From Arthrobacter zhangbolii (lineage in GTDB: Bacteria > Actinomycetota > Actinomycetes > Actinomycetales > Micrococcaceae), in contig NZ_CP094984.1 of assembly GCF_022869865.1 (NCBI RefSeq), positions 1,488,001 through 1,552,000 of the forward strand: DNA of 64,000 nt, given 5' to 3'. The position numbers were made by a program, and so were the translations under genes. Below are positions 34,731-44,429 of this stretch, one piece after another (position 1 is the stretch's first letter; every line of letters begins with the position of its first letter). The notes below the pieces were generated by a model that was given only the letters and a program-made list of their open reading frames with translations, had not been told where the DNA came from and ran no database searches.

Positions 34731-34764
34731 GCAGTACAGCCGGGCACGCAGTACAGCCGGGCAC
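34731..34764 (+). repeat. Two tandem copies of a 17-bp sequence after copA
   Basis: GCAGTACAGCCGGGCAC occurs twice with no gap (34731-34747, 34748-34764), between the copA stop and the terminator. Function unknown; probably a slippage duplication. Confidence 0.9.
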
Positions 34765-34768
34765 AAAG

Positions 34769-34804
34769 AACGGCAGGCAGGCTCACTGAGCCTGCCTGCC
34801 GTTT
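34769..34804. terminator. Bidirectional terminator between copA and parC
   Basis: Near-perfect dyad AACGGCAGGCAGGCTCA / TGAGCCTGCCTGCCGTT around one central base. It is followed by TTTCGCTTT on the plus strand and by TTCTTT on the minus strand, so it can serve both convergent genes. Confidence 0.88.
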
Positions 34805-34816
34805 CGCTTTCCGGGC

Positions 34817-37327
34817 TTAGCCTTCAGCCCCGCCCTGGCTGGGGCCCACCGCGTCCACGGCATTGGCCAGCGGAACACCGGAACCGTCCCGGCGCCCATG
34901 TTCGGTGGGAAGCGCACGGGCCACGCCGTTGGCGGCGGCCGCCTTGGCCGGTCCGTGCCCGGCCCACGCCACGGCGAGGCTGTCTTCGCCCTTCAGGAAG
35001 CGGTGCGCCCGGACCCCGGCGGTAGCCCTGCCCTTGGCGGGGTACTCCGCAAACGGGGTAACCTTCACCGATCCGCCGGGTGTTCCCGGCAGGGTTTCAG
35101 CTGCGGTGGAAACGGTAACGACGACGGCGTCGGGATCCTCGCCGGCCACCACGCCGAAGAACACCACGGCATCATCGGCGGCAAGCTTGATGCCGGCCAC
35201 GCCGCCGGCCGTCCGGCCCTGCGGGCGGACCGCCGAAGCCGGGAAATGCAGCAGCTGGGCCGAACGGGTCACGAAGACCAGCTCGTCATTTTCGTTGGCG
35301 GCAACCGCCGCTCCCACCACTTCGTCCTTGGGCTTGAGCGTAATGGCCTCCCAGTCATCACGGTTGAGCGGATAATCGGGATTAACCCGCTTCACCACGC
35401 CGTTACGGGTTCCCAGTGCCACCACCTCGTTCAGCGGTACCAGGCCGATCAGGCTTTCGCCCTTGCCCAGGGTCATGAATTCCTTCACCGGCACGCCGCC
35501 GGCCAGGTTGGGCAGGCCGGCCGTGGACGGCAGCGCGGGCAGGTCCAGTACCTGGATCCGGACCATTCGGCCCGAGGAGGTCAGCGCACCGATCTCGCCG
35601 CGGGCGGTGGTCTTCACCACGGAGCGGAAGACATCGTGGCGCACACGCTGGCCGCCCTCCACCAGCGGTTCCTGGTCCGAGGTGCGGGCCACCTGGCCGG
35701 AGGTGGTCAGGATGGCCCAGCACGGGTCATCCGGAATCTCCAGCGGCAGCACCGCCTTGGCGCCCTTGCCCGTGGTGCCGGCAGCAGCGGCAACCGCAGC
35801 GCCCTTCAGCGGGGACGCGGCTTCGGATTCCAGCAGCACGGTACGCCGCGGGGTGGCGTACTTGGCGGCAACCTCGCCCAGCTCATCGGAAACCAGGGCG
35901 CGCAGGCGCTCTTCGGAGTTCAGGATGGCCTCGAGTTCCTCGATGGCCCTGCGCAGTTCCTCCTGCTCCATCTCCAGCTCGATCCGGGAGTATTTGGTCA
36001 GCTGGCGCAGGCGGAGTTCCAGGATGTGGTTGGCCTGGACCTCGGTCAGGTCATAGATGGCCATCAGCCGTTCGCGTGCCTGCGCGGTTTCATCCGAGGA
36101 CCTGATGATCTGGATAACCTCGTCAATATCCACGATCGCGATGAGCAGGCCCTCGACCAGGTGCAGGCGGTCCTTCTTGCGGCCCAGCCGGTAGGCGGTG
36201 CGCCGCCGGACCACGCCGATCCGGTGGGCAATGTAGACCTGCAGCAGTTCCACCAGGCCCAGGGTCCGGGGCTGGCCGTCCACCAGGGTCACATTGTTGA
36301 TGCCGAAGGAATCCTCCATGGGTGTGAACTTGTACAGCTGGGCCAGCACGGCGTTGGGGTTGAACCCGTTCTTCAGCTCGATCACCAGGCGGAGTCCGTG
36401 GGCACGGTCCGTGAGGTCCACAATGTCGGAGATGCCCTGCAGCTTCTTGGACGTGACCGCATCCTTGATCTTTTCGATCACCTTCTCCGGGCCCACCATG
36501 TAGGGCAGCTCGGTGACCACCAGGCCGGTGCGCCGGGCGGTCAGCTGTTCAACTTCCACCTTGGCCCGTGTCTTGAACGACCCGCGGCCGGTGGCGTAGG
36601 CATCCCGGATGCCGTCCAGGCCGACAATCCGTCCGCCGGAAGGAAGATCGGGCCCGGGGATAAAGCGCATGACCTCATCGAGCCCGGCGTCCGGGTTGGC
36701 AATGAGGTGCTGGGTGGCGGCAATGACCTCGCCCAGGTTGTGCGGGGCCATGTTCGTGGCCATGCCCACGGCAATACCCGTGGCGCCGTTGACGAGCAGG
36801 TTCGGGAACGCCGCCGGAAGGACTTCGGGCTGCTGGAGCTGGTTGTCATAGTTGGGCACGAAGTCCACTACGTCTTCGTCCAGGTGATCCGTCAGCGTCA
36901 GGGCCGGAGCCGCCAGCCGGGCCTCGGTGTACCGCGCGGCGGCCGGGCCGTCGTCGAGCGAGCCGAAGTTGCCGTGCCCGTCGATGAGGGGGAGCCGCAG
37001 CGCCCAGTCCTGCGCCATGCGCACCATGGCGTCATAAATGGCGGTGTCGCCGTGCGGGTGGAGCTTGCCCATGACCTCGCCCACCACGCGCGCGGACTTC
37101 ACATGGCCACGGTCCGGGCGCAGGCCCATGTCCGACATCATGTACAGGATGCGCCGCTGGACGGGCTTGAGGCCGTCACGTGCATCGGGCAGCGCACGCG
37201 AATAGATCACCGAATAGGCGTACTCGAGGAAGGAACCTTCCATCTCGGTGGTGACATCAATATCAATGATGTTCTCGGCGATCTTTTCGCCGGGTACGGA
37301 CTTGGAGACGGGTTGGCGCCGGGCCAT
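34817..37327 (-). CDS. parC: DNA topoisomerase IV subunit A (ParC-type)
   Basis: Breakage-reunion subunit of a type IIA topoisomerase; 836 residues. The winged-helix region has [19 protein letters not shown] and [20 protein letters not shown]; the catalytic Tyr is Y133 in [10 protein letters not shown]. The position equivalent to the fluoroquinolone-contact Ser of GyrA is T95. The C-terminal beta-propeller (from about residue 535) lacks a canonical QRRGGKG GyrA box; only a degenerate [10 protein letters not shown] is seen, favouring topoisomerase IV over gyrase. I use ATG 37327 (ARRQPVSKS), with AAGGATT upstream; ATG 37372 has no SD. Its B subunit is at 18896-21007. Confidence 0.9.
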   Translation of the reverse strand: MARRQPVSKSVPGEKIAENIIDIDVTTEMEGSFLEYAYSVIYSRALPDARDGLKPVQRRILYMMSDMGLRPDRGHVKSARVVGEVMGKLHPHGDTAIYDAMVRMAQDWALRLPLIDGHGNFGSLDDGPAAARYTEARLAAPALTLTDHLDEDVVDFVPNYDNQLQQPEVLPAAFPNLLVNGATGIAVGMATNMAPHNLGEVIAATQHLIANPDAGLDEVMRFIPGPDLPSGGRIVGLDGIRDAYATGRGSFKTRAKVEVEQLTARRTGLVVTELPYMVGPEKVIEKIKDAVTSKKLQGISDIVDLTDRAHGLRLVIELKNGFNPNAVLAQLYKFTPMEDSFGINNVTLVDGQPRTLGLVELLQVYIAHRIGVVRRRTAYRLGRKKDRLHLVEGLLIAIVDIDEVIQIIRSSDETAQARERLMAIYDLTEVQANHILELRLRQLTKYSRIELEMEQEELRRAIEELEAILNSEERLRALVSDELGEVAAKYATPRRTVLLESEAASPLKGAAVAAAAGTTGKGAKAVLPLEIPDDPCWAILTTSGQVARTSDQEPLVEGGQRVRHDVFRSVVKTTARGEIGALTSSGRMVRIQVLDLPALPSTAGLPNLAGGVPVKEFMTLGKGESLIGLVPLNEVVALGTRNGVVKRVNPDYPLNRDDWEAITLKPKDEVVGAAVAANENDELVFVTRSAQLLHFPASAVRPQGRTAGGVAGIKLAADDAVVFFGVVAGEDPDAVVVTVSTAAETLPGTPGGSVKVTPFAEYPAKGRATAGVRAHRFLKGEDSLAVAWAGHGPAKAAAANGVARALPTEHGRRDGSGVPLANAVDAVGPSQGGAEG

Positions 37328-37425
37328 GCTGTTGTCGAATCCTTGCAGTGGTAGGGGGTGGATGTTTTCCATGCGGCCGCAAAACCATGCGGTGCGGGAT
37401 AAATGCGGTGGGGGAGAATGCCCAC

Positions 37426-37437
37426 TACTCTGAGTCT
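37426..37437 (+). promoter_or_regulatory. Possible leaderless promoter (-10) of the Pat gene
   Basis: TACTCT (37426-37431) fits the actinobacterial -10 pattern TANNNT and ends six bases before the ATG, with no SD in between. This spacing would put the transcription start at or next to the A of ATG. No clear -35 is visible. Confidence 0.4.
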
Positions 37438-40125
37438 ATGGTGGAGCAGGGACATTACCCCGAATATTGGGAAGCGGACGTCGTGTTGCGTGACGGAGGA
37501 ACCGGCCATCTGCGGCCGGTGTCCCCGGCTGATGCAGATGCCCTCCAGGCGTTCCACATGCGGCAGTCGCAAAGCTCCATCTACCTCCGGTTCTTCACTT
37601 ACAAGGCTAAGCTCAGCAGCAAGGAGCTGGAGCGCTTCACCAATGTGGACTACCGCAACCGGGTGGCGTTTGTGATCACCATCGGCGACGAGATCATCGG
37701 CATTGGCCGCTATGACCGCCTGGATGATCCCACCGAGGCCGAGGTGGCGTTTAACATAGCGGACGAGCACCAGGGCCGCGGGCTCGGCTCCATCCTGCTC
37801 GAACACCTCGCCGCCGCGGCCCGGGAAAACGGCATCCGGCGGTTCTCGGCCGAGGTCCTGCCGGAGAACCGAAAGATGATCGGTGTGTTCGCCGACGCCG
37901 GGTATGAAGTCAGCAGGCACTTTGACGATGGCGTGATTGCCCTGGACTTCAACATTGACCCCACCGAGAAATCGCTGGCAGTGATGGAGGCACGCGAACA
38001 CCGGGCCGAGGCCCGCAGCGTTGCTGACCTGCTCTCACCGTCCTCCATTGCGGTCATCGGGGCCAGCCGGGAATGGGGCTCGGTGGGCCAGCAGCTGCTG
38101 GAACACATTATTGAGGGCGGCTTCAAGGGATCCGTCTATGCCATCAATCCCGAGGCGTTCGAGCTCGCCGGGATGATTTCCTACAGCCGGATTGCCGAAG
38201 TCCCCGAAACCGTGCAGCTCGCCGTCATCGCAGTGCCGTACGAGCAGGTCCTGGAAGTGGCCGATGAATGCGCAGCGGCAGGCGTCAAGGCGTTGCTGGT
38301 GGTCACCGCCGGTTTCGGCCCGAAGGGGCCCGAGGGCCTGGCCCGGCAGCGCGCCCTGGTGCGCCGGGCGCGCGCCCACGGCATGCGCGTGGTGGGTCCG
38401 GCCTCCCTGGGACTGATCAACACCCGGCCGGAGGTTTCGCTGAATGCCTCCATGGCGCCGGCCCTGCCCCGGCGCGGCGGCCTGGGGCTTTTCAGCCAGT
38501 CGGCGGCCATCGGCGTCCTCCTCTACGCCACCGCGCAGCGCCGTGCGCTGGGGCTCTCCTCCACCATCTCCGCCGGCAACCGTGCCGACGTATCCGGCAA
38601 CGACGCCATGCAGTACTGGGAGGACGACGCCGATACCCGCGTGGTGGCGATGTACCTGGAGTCGGTGGGCAACCCGCGTAAGTTCTCACGCCTGGCCCGG
38701 CGGCTGGCGCGCACCAAACCCGTCATTGTGGCCAAATCGGATGTCACCGGGCAGCAGCTGCCGCCGGGCCACGCCGTGCGGACCACGCAGGCACCTCCGG
38801 GGGCACTGGATGCGATGCTGCGCCAGTCCGGCGTTATCCGGGTCAGTACCAACGAGCAGCTGATCGATGTGGCCCAGATAGCGGTCAGCCAGCCGCTTCC
38901 GCGCGGACGCCGGATAGCAGTTTTCAGCAACTCCGTCGCGCTGGGCCGGGTGCTGGCCGACGCCTGCACCGGCATGGACCTGGACATTGCCCGGCTGGAA
39001 ACGGAACTGGCGCTGGACACCGGCATGAGCGTTGCGCTGCCGCAGCTGCGCCGGACCGTCACCGAGGTGCTCTCCGCCGATGACGTCGACGCCGGCGTCG
39101 TCGCTGTCCTGCCTGCCCCCGGGCTGGGCACCGAGGCGATCGCCGCGGCGCTGGCCGAATGCGTACAGGCAACCGGCAAGCCGCTTGTTGCCGCGTTCAC
39201 GGGGATCGTGGATCCCCGCGCACATGTGGAAGGACTTCTGGCCGCCGATACCGCCGGGCCGGGGGAGGGCCTTCCCTGCTTCAGCAGCCCCGGGGCTGCG
39301 GTCAGTGCCCTGGCCTCGGTGGTCCGCTACACCGAATGGGCAGCCCGGGACCACGGTACTTTCGTGGAACCGGAGGGCGTGGACACCGAAGGAGCAGCCG
39401 CGTATATCGACTCGCTGATGGATCAGGTGGAAGGGGACCGGCTGACCCGCCTGGATCAGGCCCAGACAGCCCGGCTGCTGGAGTTCTACGGCATTTCCGT
39501 ACTGCCTGCCAAAAGTTTCACTACCGAGGATGAGGCCGTGCAGGCGGCGGAAGAACTCGGCTGGCCGGTGGTGGTCAAGACCCGCGAAGGACACCTGCGG
39601 CACCGCCTGGACCTGGGGGGAGTGCGGCTGAACATCTTCACTCCGGAAGCACTGCGGACCAACATCGTGCAGATGCGGGAGGCCCTGGCGCGGTACGGCA
39701 CTTTCGAAATGGAAGTGCAGTCCATGGCAGCCAGCGGCCAGGGCTGCCTGATCCGTGCCATTGAGGATCCCCTGCTGGGACCGGTACTCTCCTTCGGGCT
39801 GGCTGGAGACGCCACCTCCCTCCTGGATGACTGGGCCCACGCCGTACCGCCGCTGACGGACCGCGATATTTCCGATCTCGTGCGGACACCGCGGGCCTCG
39901 GTGAAACTTTTTGGCTATCAGGGCCTGCCGGTGGCCGACACTGCCGCGCTCGAGGACCTGATTGCCCGGATAGCGGCGCTGAAGGACGAGCACGCCCAGA
40001 TCGGGCTGATCGAAATCAACCCGGTGCTGGTATCGGCCGAAGGGGTCACCGTGCTCAGCGCCGACATCCGTCTGGGCCACCCGCAGCGGCGTGCCGACAG
40101 TGCACGGCGGGCGATGCGGGACTGA
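37438..40125 (+). CDS. Pat-type protein lysine acetyltransferase: GNAT + ADP-forming acyl-CoA synthetase-like
   Basis: An 895-residue fusion. Residues 1-180 are a GNAT domain with acetyl-CoA loop DEHQGRGLGSILLEHL. The rest is an NDP-forming acyl-CoA synthetase-like module: a CoA-binding domain (SSIAVIGASREWGSVGQQLLEHI), two succinyl-CoA-ligase-like domains, and an ATP-grasp-like part (GWPVVVKTREGHLRHRLDLGGVRLN). Enterobacterial PatZ has GNAT at the C-terminus; this reversed order is known from Streptomyces-type Pat proteins, which acetylate acetyl-CoA synthetases and other enzymes. The synthetase module is probably a regulatory sensor, not a catalyst. ATG 37438 was chosen because similarity begins just after it. 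Divergent from parC. Confidence 0.87.
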   Translation: MVEQGHYPEYWEADVVLRDGGTGHLRPVSPADADALQAFHMRQSQSSIYLRFFTYKAKLSSKELERFTNVDYRNRVAFVITIGDEIIGIGRYDRLDDPTEAEVAFNIADEHQGRGLGSILLEHLAAAARENGIRRFSAEVLPENRKMIGVFADAGYEVSRHFDDGVIALDFNIDPTEKSLAVMEAREHRAEARSVADLLSPSSIAVIGASREWGSVGQQLLEHIIEGGFKGSVYAINPEAFELAGMISYSRIAEVPETVQLAVIAVPYEQVLEVADECAAAGVKALLVVTAGFGPKGPEGLARQRALVRRARAHGMRVVGPASLGLINTRPEVSLNASMAPALPRRGGLGLFSQSAAIGVLLYATAQRRALGLSSTISAGNRADVSGNDAMQYWEDDADTRVVAMYLESVGNPRKFSRLARRLARTKPVIVAKSDVTGQQLPPGHAVRTTQAPPGALDAMLRQSGVIRVSTNEQLIDVAQIAVSQPLPRGRRIAVFSNSVALGRVLADACTGMDLDIARLETELALDTGMSVALPQLRRTVTEVLSADDVDAGVVAVLPAPGLGTEAIAAALAECVQATGKPLVAAFTGIVDPRAHVEGLLAADTAGPGEGLPCFSSPGAAVSALASVVRYTEWAARDHGTFVEPEGVDTEGAAAYIDSLMDQVEGDRLTRLDQAQTARLLEFYGISVLPAKSFTTEDEAVQAAEELGWPVVVKTREGHLRHRLDLGGVRLNIFTPEALRTNIVQMREALARYGTFEMEVQSMAASGQGCLIRAIEDPLLGPVLSFGLAGDATSLLDDWAHAVPPLTDRDISDLVRTPRASVKLFGYQGLPVADTAALEDLIARIAALKDEHAQIGLIEINPVLVSAEGVTVLSADIRLGHPQRRADSARRAMRD

Positions 40126-40185
40126 TCTTCCCGCCGCCCGCGCGCCATTTAGGCACTGGAGGCCGATCTGGGGGAAACTGGAGAC

Positions 40186-40854
40186 ATGTCGCCGTTACTT
40201 TCCGCTGAACGCCGCAGCCTTGATGCCTCCATGGAACGTGCGGGCTTCTACCCGACGCTCCTGGCCGACGTCGTCCACGACGCCCTCGACGGCCGGGAAC
40301 CGCTGTCCCACCTCATCCACCTCGAAACGCACTTTGAGCGCACCGAGGTGCACCGGCACATCACCGTGCTGGTCCTCACCGAGGACATGCTGGTTATCAC
40401 CCACGTGGATGATCAGCAGCTGGATGAGGCCGGCGAGCAGATGATGGCCCAGGTATCCACCGAATCGGTTCCGGTCACCCAGATCCGGTCCGTGGTGCTG
40501 GGTTACATGTATGCCCAGCCGCAGAACTACAAGCCTTCCGATCCGGTCCGCGAAATGACCCTGGCCATCGCCTGGTCCGGCGGGCAGCGGCTGGACATGG
40601 GTCCGGCAGGCTGTGCCGACCCGCAGTGCGAGGCGGACCACGGTTACACGGGCACCATTGCCCAGGAGGACATTGTGCTGCGCGTGAGCTCCGAAGCCGA
40701 CGGCGCGCAGGCAGTGCAGAACGCCAAGGCCTTCGCGCGCGCGCTGCGCAAGGTCAACACGGACACCACCACCGCGCCCCGTCCCCTGGACACCGACACA
40801 CGGCGTGTTCCCGGCATTGGCGGACGCTTCAACCGCGCCCACCCGCAGCGGTAG
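40186..40854 (+). CDS. DUF5998 family protein
   Basis: A 222-residue actinobacterial conserved protein of unknown function. Landmarks are SMERAGFYPTLLADVVHDAL, THVDD, VTQIRSVVLGYMY and a DPQCEADHGYTG segment with Cys and His residues. ATG 40186 follows GGGGGAAACTGGAGAC. It is followed by a phosphodiesterase gene 4 bases later, then thymidine kinase, forming a probable three-gene unit seen widely in actinobacteria. Confidence 0.8.
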   Translation: MSPLLSAERRSLDASMERAGFYPTLLADVVHDALDGREPLSHLIHLETHFERTEVHRHITVLVLTEDMLVITHVDDQQLDEAGEQMMAQVSTESVPVTQIRSVVLGYMYAQPQNYKPSDPVREMTLAIAWSGGQRLDMGPAGCADPQCEADHGYTGTIAQEDIVLRVSSEADGAQAVQNAKAFARALRKVNTDTTTAPRPLDTDTRRVPGIGGRFNRAHPQR

Positions 40855-40858
40855 CTCC

Positions 40859-42076
40859 GTGGGATCCGACTCCGCCGTTCCCTCGCCCCTGCCCGCGGCA
40901 CCGGCTTACGGCAGCCGCTCCGTAAGCGATGTCCTCGCCAGCGCAGCTGCCGTCCTGGGTGTGCCCGGATACACCAACCGGCTGAACCTGCCGGCCGCCA
41001 AACGCGTTTGTGTTGTCATGGTGGACGGCCTCGGCCTGTCCCTGCTGAAGAAGCGCGGCGGACACGCCCCCTTCCTGCGGAGCTTCCTGCCCGGTGCCCG
41101 CAGCCTGGATGCCTCTTTCCCCACCACGACGGCGGCCTCGCTGGCCTCCCTGGGCACCGGACTGCCGCCCGGACGGCACGGACTCGTAGGCTACGACGTG
41201 CTGGATCCGGAGCAGGACAAGGTGGTGAACATGCTCGGCTCCTGGGACGCCGGCGTGGATCCGCTGCGCTGGCAGCCGTATCCCACCGTCCTGGAAGAGG
41301 CAGCCGGGCATGTTTCCGTTGCCACCGTCAGCCTGCCGCGCTTTGCCGATTCCGCCCTGACCCGCGCGGCGCTGCGGGGCGGCACGTTCATCCCGGCCTC
41401 CGGTGTCCATGCGAGGGTTTCCGCTGCGGTGGATGCCCTCGCCGGAGCGGACCGGATGCTGATGTACCTGTACTGGAACGAGCTGGATAAGGCCGGGCAC
41501 CGCTACGGGTCCGCCTCCGCCGAGTGGGGCAACGAACTTGAAGAGCTGGACAGCGCACTCAAACGCCTCGTGGCCAGGGTGCCCGCCGGTACCCTGGTGC
41601 TGCTGACGGCGGACCACGGAATGGTGGATGTTCCCGCCGGCGCACGTTTCGATTTCAGTACGCAGCCTGAACTTATCGACGGCGTCCGGCACACTGCGGG
41701 CGAGCCGCGCATGGTGCACCTGTACCTGGAGCCCGACGCCGGCAGCGCCGCACTGGAGCGGCTGCGGTCCGCCTGGCAGAAAGCCTATGGCAACCGGGCC
41801 TGGATCTTCACCCGGAACGAGGCGGTGCAGGCCGGGTATTTCGGGCCGGACGTGGATCCGGCCGTACTGCCGCGCATCGGTGACCTCCTGGTAGCCGCCC
41901 GCGAACCCATCGCCCTCTACGACCTGCGGCGTGTGCCCGCCTCTGCCTTCGATGTGGTCGGCCAGCACGGCTCACTGACACGGGCTGAGTGCGAAGTGCC
42001 GCTCCTGGTCCTGGCCCGCCCGGAAACCCCCACCCGCTCACACGCCCGGCCCCGTGCGGCCAGCGGCGGAAAGTAG
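40859..42076 (+). CDS. Nucleotide pyrophosphatase/phosphodiesterase-like (alkaline phosphatase superfamily)
   Basis: A 405-residue protein of the alkaline phosphatase superfamily. VVMVDGLGLSLL supplies the first metal Asp. The nucleophile Thr lies in SFPTTTAASLASLGTG, and LTADHGMVDVPAG carries Asp/His metal ligands. Family members cleave phosphodiester or nucleotide pyrophosphate bonds at a bimetal zinc site; the substrate here is unknown. There is no signal peptide. The GTG start at 40859, 4 bases after the DUF5998 stop, is preferred over an in-frame ATG inside that gene, but the SD is weak. Thymidine kinase starts 2 bases after its stop. Confidence 0.85.
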   Translation: MGSDSAVPSPLPAAPAYGSRSVSDVLASAAAVLGVPGYTNRLNLPAAKRVCVVMVDGLGLSLLKKRGGHAPFLRSFLPGARSLDASFPTTTAASLASLGTGLPPGRHGLVGYDVLDPEQDKVVNMLGSWDAGVDPLRWQPYPTVLEEAAGHVSVATVSLPRFADSALTRAALRGGTFIPASGVHARVSAAVDALAGADRMLMYLYWNELDKAGHRYGSASAEWGNELEELDSALKRLVARVPAGTLVLLTADHGMVDVPAGARFDFSTQPELIDGVRHTAGEPRMVHLYLEPDAGSAALERLRSAWQKAYGNRAWIFTRNEAVQAGYFGPDVDPAVLPRIGDLLVAAREPIALYDLRRVPASAFDVVGQHGSLTRAECEVPLLVLARPETPTRSHARPRAASGGK

Positions 42077-42078
42077 TC

Positions 42079-42882
42079 ATGGCAGAACTGGTCTTTTTTT
42101 CGGGCACCATGGATTGCGGGAAATCAACCCTCGCGCTCCAGATGGACTACAACCACAGCGCCCGCGGACGCGGGGGAATCCTGTTCAGCCGCAATGACCG
42201 CGCCGGTGAATCCATGATCTCCAGCCGGCTCGGACTGCAGACTCCCGCCGTCGAAGTCCGTGACGACACGGATTTCTGGGCCGAGGTGCTCAACTGCCGC
42301 GCGGCGGGACACAACGTGGACTACCTGATCTGCGACGAAGCGCAGTTCTACAGTGCCGACCAGGTGGAACAGCTGGCCTGTGTGGTTGATGAAATGGGCA
42401 TTGACGTGTTCGCCTTCGGCATCACCTCGGACTTCCGCACCCGTTTGTTTCCCGGGTCCCAGCGCCTGGTGGAGCTGGCCGACCGCATGGAGGTCCTCCA
42501 GGTTCGGGCCCTGTGCTGGTGCGGCCGCCGCGCCACCCATAATGCGCGAACGGTCGACGGCGTGATGGTTACGGAGGGGGACCAGGTGGTAGTGGGTGAC
42601 GTTGAGGCCCGTGCCTCCGCCGCAGCTCCGGACGCGCGCCGGGACGGGCAGGCGGATGCCGCGCCCCTGTTTGACGATCAGCCGCTCTTTGACGCCGATG
42701 ACCTGCTGGAGGCCGCTTCCACCGGTACCGCCCCGGCGGTTGGCTACGAAACCCTGTGCCGCCGGCATTACATGCGGCGGGTCACCGCGCATCAGGCGGC
42801 CTTGCTGACAGACGAGGGCGAACCCGCCTCGGCGGATATCTGCTCCGTGGAACCGGCTGCGGGACGGCGCCGGCGCCACTAA
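42079..42882 (+). CDS. tdk: Thymidine kinase (type II) with acidic insert
   Basis: Salvage enzyme making dTMP from thymidine. The 267-residue protein has P-loop SGTMDCGKST, the DEAQ motif with catalytic E88 (ICDEAQFYSADQ), FGITSDFRTRLFPGS, and a zinc ribbon with C146, C148 and C227/H230 (LCWCGRRATHN ... LCRRHYM). Between the two halves of the ribbon there is a roughly 45-residue Ala/Asp-rich insert (about 176-222) absent from typical bacterial thymidine kinases, making it longer than the usual 190-220 residues. ATG 42079 follows the phosphodiesterase stop directly, with GGAAAG upstream. Convergent with sepH. Confidence 0.93.
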   Translation: MAELVFFSGTMDCGKSTLALQMDYNHSARGRGGILFSRNDRAGESMISSRLGLQTPAVEVRDDTDFWAEVLNCRAAGHNVDYLICDEAQFYSADQVEQLACVVDEMGIDVFAFGITSDFRTRLFPGSQRLVELADRMEVLQVRALCWCGRRATHNARTVDGVMVTEGDQVVVGDVEARASAAAPDARRDGQADAAPLFDDQPLFDADDLLEAASTGTAPAVGYETLCRRHYMRRVTAHQAALLTDEGEPASADICSVEPAAGRRRRH

Positions 42883-42957
42883 ACCCCACCGACTGTCCGG
42901 CGGGACTACCTGGTCAACCAGCAACCCGTCCCAACTCACTACCGGCCCCAACCAGCA

Positions 42958-42996
42958 ACGCAGAAGGGCTGCCCGCGGCGGGCAGCCCTTCTGCGT
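42958..42996. terminator. Bidirectional terminator between tdk and sepH
   Basis: A 19-base arm on each side (core GCAGAAGGGCTGCCCGC and complement) forms a very stable hairpin between the two convergent genes. T tracts on either side are weak. Confidence 0.75.
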
Positions 42997-43031
42997 TCGT
43001 GTTTCCGGTGGTGGCCGGAGGCGCCGGAGGG

Positions 43032-44429
43032 CTAATCGCCCTTGGTGCCGAAGACTATCTCGTCCCAGGACGGTACCGAGGAACGCTTGGGCTTAATCAC
43101 CCTGCGTTCGGAGCCGTCCTCCGGCTTGGCGTCCTTGGAGCTGTCCGACTCGTCCACGCGCTGGCCCCGGCCGCCGTTGGGCAGCCGGTCCCAGGGGAAG
43201 TCCCGTCCGGCATTCTTCCGTGCTGCAGCCGCAGTGTCTGCCGCGTCCTCGGCCGGCTCGGAAACAGCTGGCGTGTTGTCCGCTGCGGGGTCTGCCTGGG
43301 ATGCCGAAGCGTCCTGCGTGTCCGCCGGCCCGGAGTCAGGGGAGTCCCCGGTGCGGGCCGCACGGCGGCGGAACGGGCGGGCCAGGACACTGATTTCCCG
43401 GGTCTGGGTCACCCCGCCCGGCAGCGTGATGGGATCAATGGTGCCCTCGCCGTCGGCCGCATCAGCAGTGGACGGGTCCTCCGCCGACGGTGCGCTGATG
43501 GACGGAGCCAGGGTAAGCCGGCCTGTACGCGGCCGCTTTCCTGCGTCGTCGTCCTCTTCGGCATCGGCACGCCCGTCCCGCGGGTGGGCAGCGGGAACAC
43601 TGCCCTTGGCGAGCAGCGTGGCAAGGGCGTCATCCCCTTCTTCGTCGCTGCCCAGACGCTGCCCGCGGCGCGAACGGAGGACTTCGAGGATGCTGTCGGT
43701 GTCCGTGGACGGCTCCTCCGGTCCGCTCTCGGCTTCGAAGTCGAAGACACGGTCCGCGACGGCGGCCAGGCGCCGGGTGGGAACGGGGGAGTCCAGCGGC
43801 TCGAGTTCGCTAAGGACCTGGGCCCACCTGTTGGTATTGGTGACGCTCTTGCGCAGCGGACTGAAAATCCAGCGCGCGGGGGGCTCCTCACCCACGGCTA
43901 CGCGGGACTTTTCGCTGAGGTCGAACCGGGCAACAACCTCCCAGGTGCCGTCCGGCCGCCGCCAGGCATCCCACTGCACGGAATCAGGGTCCACACCGAA
44001 GGAACGCAGGCGGTGCAGGACCATATCGCCGAGGTTGACCGGGTTCTCGCCAAAGGCGCTCCGGTAACCGTCGTGCGTGGCGGACATCGGGGCCGCAACT
44101 TCAACGGCCTGGGCCTGCCGGGCCACATACTCGCGTTCGGCGAGCACCGGACCTTCGTAGCGGCGGATATGCGCCAGGTCGTGGCCGGACAACTCAGCCA
44201 CTTCCTCGGCGCTGGCGCCGGAGCGGATCCGGGCCTGGATGTCCCGGGGCGTCATGCTGGGGCCGGACCCGGTGGAGGCGTCCGCCTGTGGTGCGGACCG
44301 GTGCGTGGGGCGTGAAGCTGCCACACGCAGTGCTTCATCGATCCGCAGACGGAACGTTTCGCCACCCTTGCCGCTTAACAGCAGATGTTCGCCACCTTCA
44401 TGGACACCCACCAGCCGTAGATCCTGCAT
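43032..44429 (-). CDS. sepH: Septation protein SepH
   Basis: Actinobacterial FtsZ-stimulating cell-division protein, 465 residues. The conserved N-terminal DUF3071 part starts QDLRLVGVHEGGEHLLLSG and includes a helix-turn-helix near TPRDIQARIRSGASAEEVAELSG and WSFSP-like ARWIFSPLRKS. A long Ala/Asp/Ser-rich disordered region follows, ending in the conserved SVPSWDEIVFGTKGD peptide. ATG 44429 has GGAGG eight bases upstream; the GTG at 44444 would add five residues. Divergent from the DUF4193 gene. Confidence 0.9.
   Translation of the reverse strand: MQDLRLVGVHEGGEHLLLSGKGGETFRLRIDEALRVAASRPTHRSAPQADASTGSGPSMTPRDIQARIRSGASAEEVAELSGHDLAHIRRYEGPVLAEREYVARQAQAVEVAAPMSATHDGYRSAFGENPVNLGDMVLHRLRSFGVDPDSVQWDAWRRPDGTWEVVARFDLSEKSRVAVGEEPPARWIFSPLRKSVTNTNRWAQVLSELEPLDSPVPTRRLAAVADRVFDFEAESGPEEPSTDTDSILEVLRSRRGQRLGSDEEGDDALATLLAKGSVPAAHPRDGRADAEEDDDAGKRPRTGRLTLAPSISAPSAEDPSTADAADGEGTIDPITLPGGVTQTREISVLARPFRRRAARTGDSPDSGPADTQDASASQADPAADNTPAVSEPAEDAADTAAAARKNAGRDFPWDRLPNGGRGQRVDESDSSKDAKPEDGSERRVIKPKRSSVPSWDEIVFGTKGD

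Noticed and set aside
34898-37354. An 818-codon plus-strand open frame opposite parC
   Set aside because: Its translation is low-complexity Gly/His/Val/Gln sequence without family motifs, while the minus strand encodes a full topoisomerase subunit. It is a GC-bias shadow frame.
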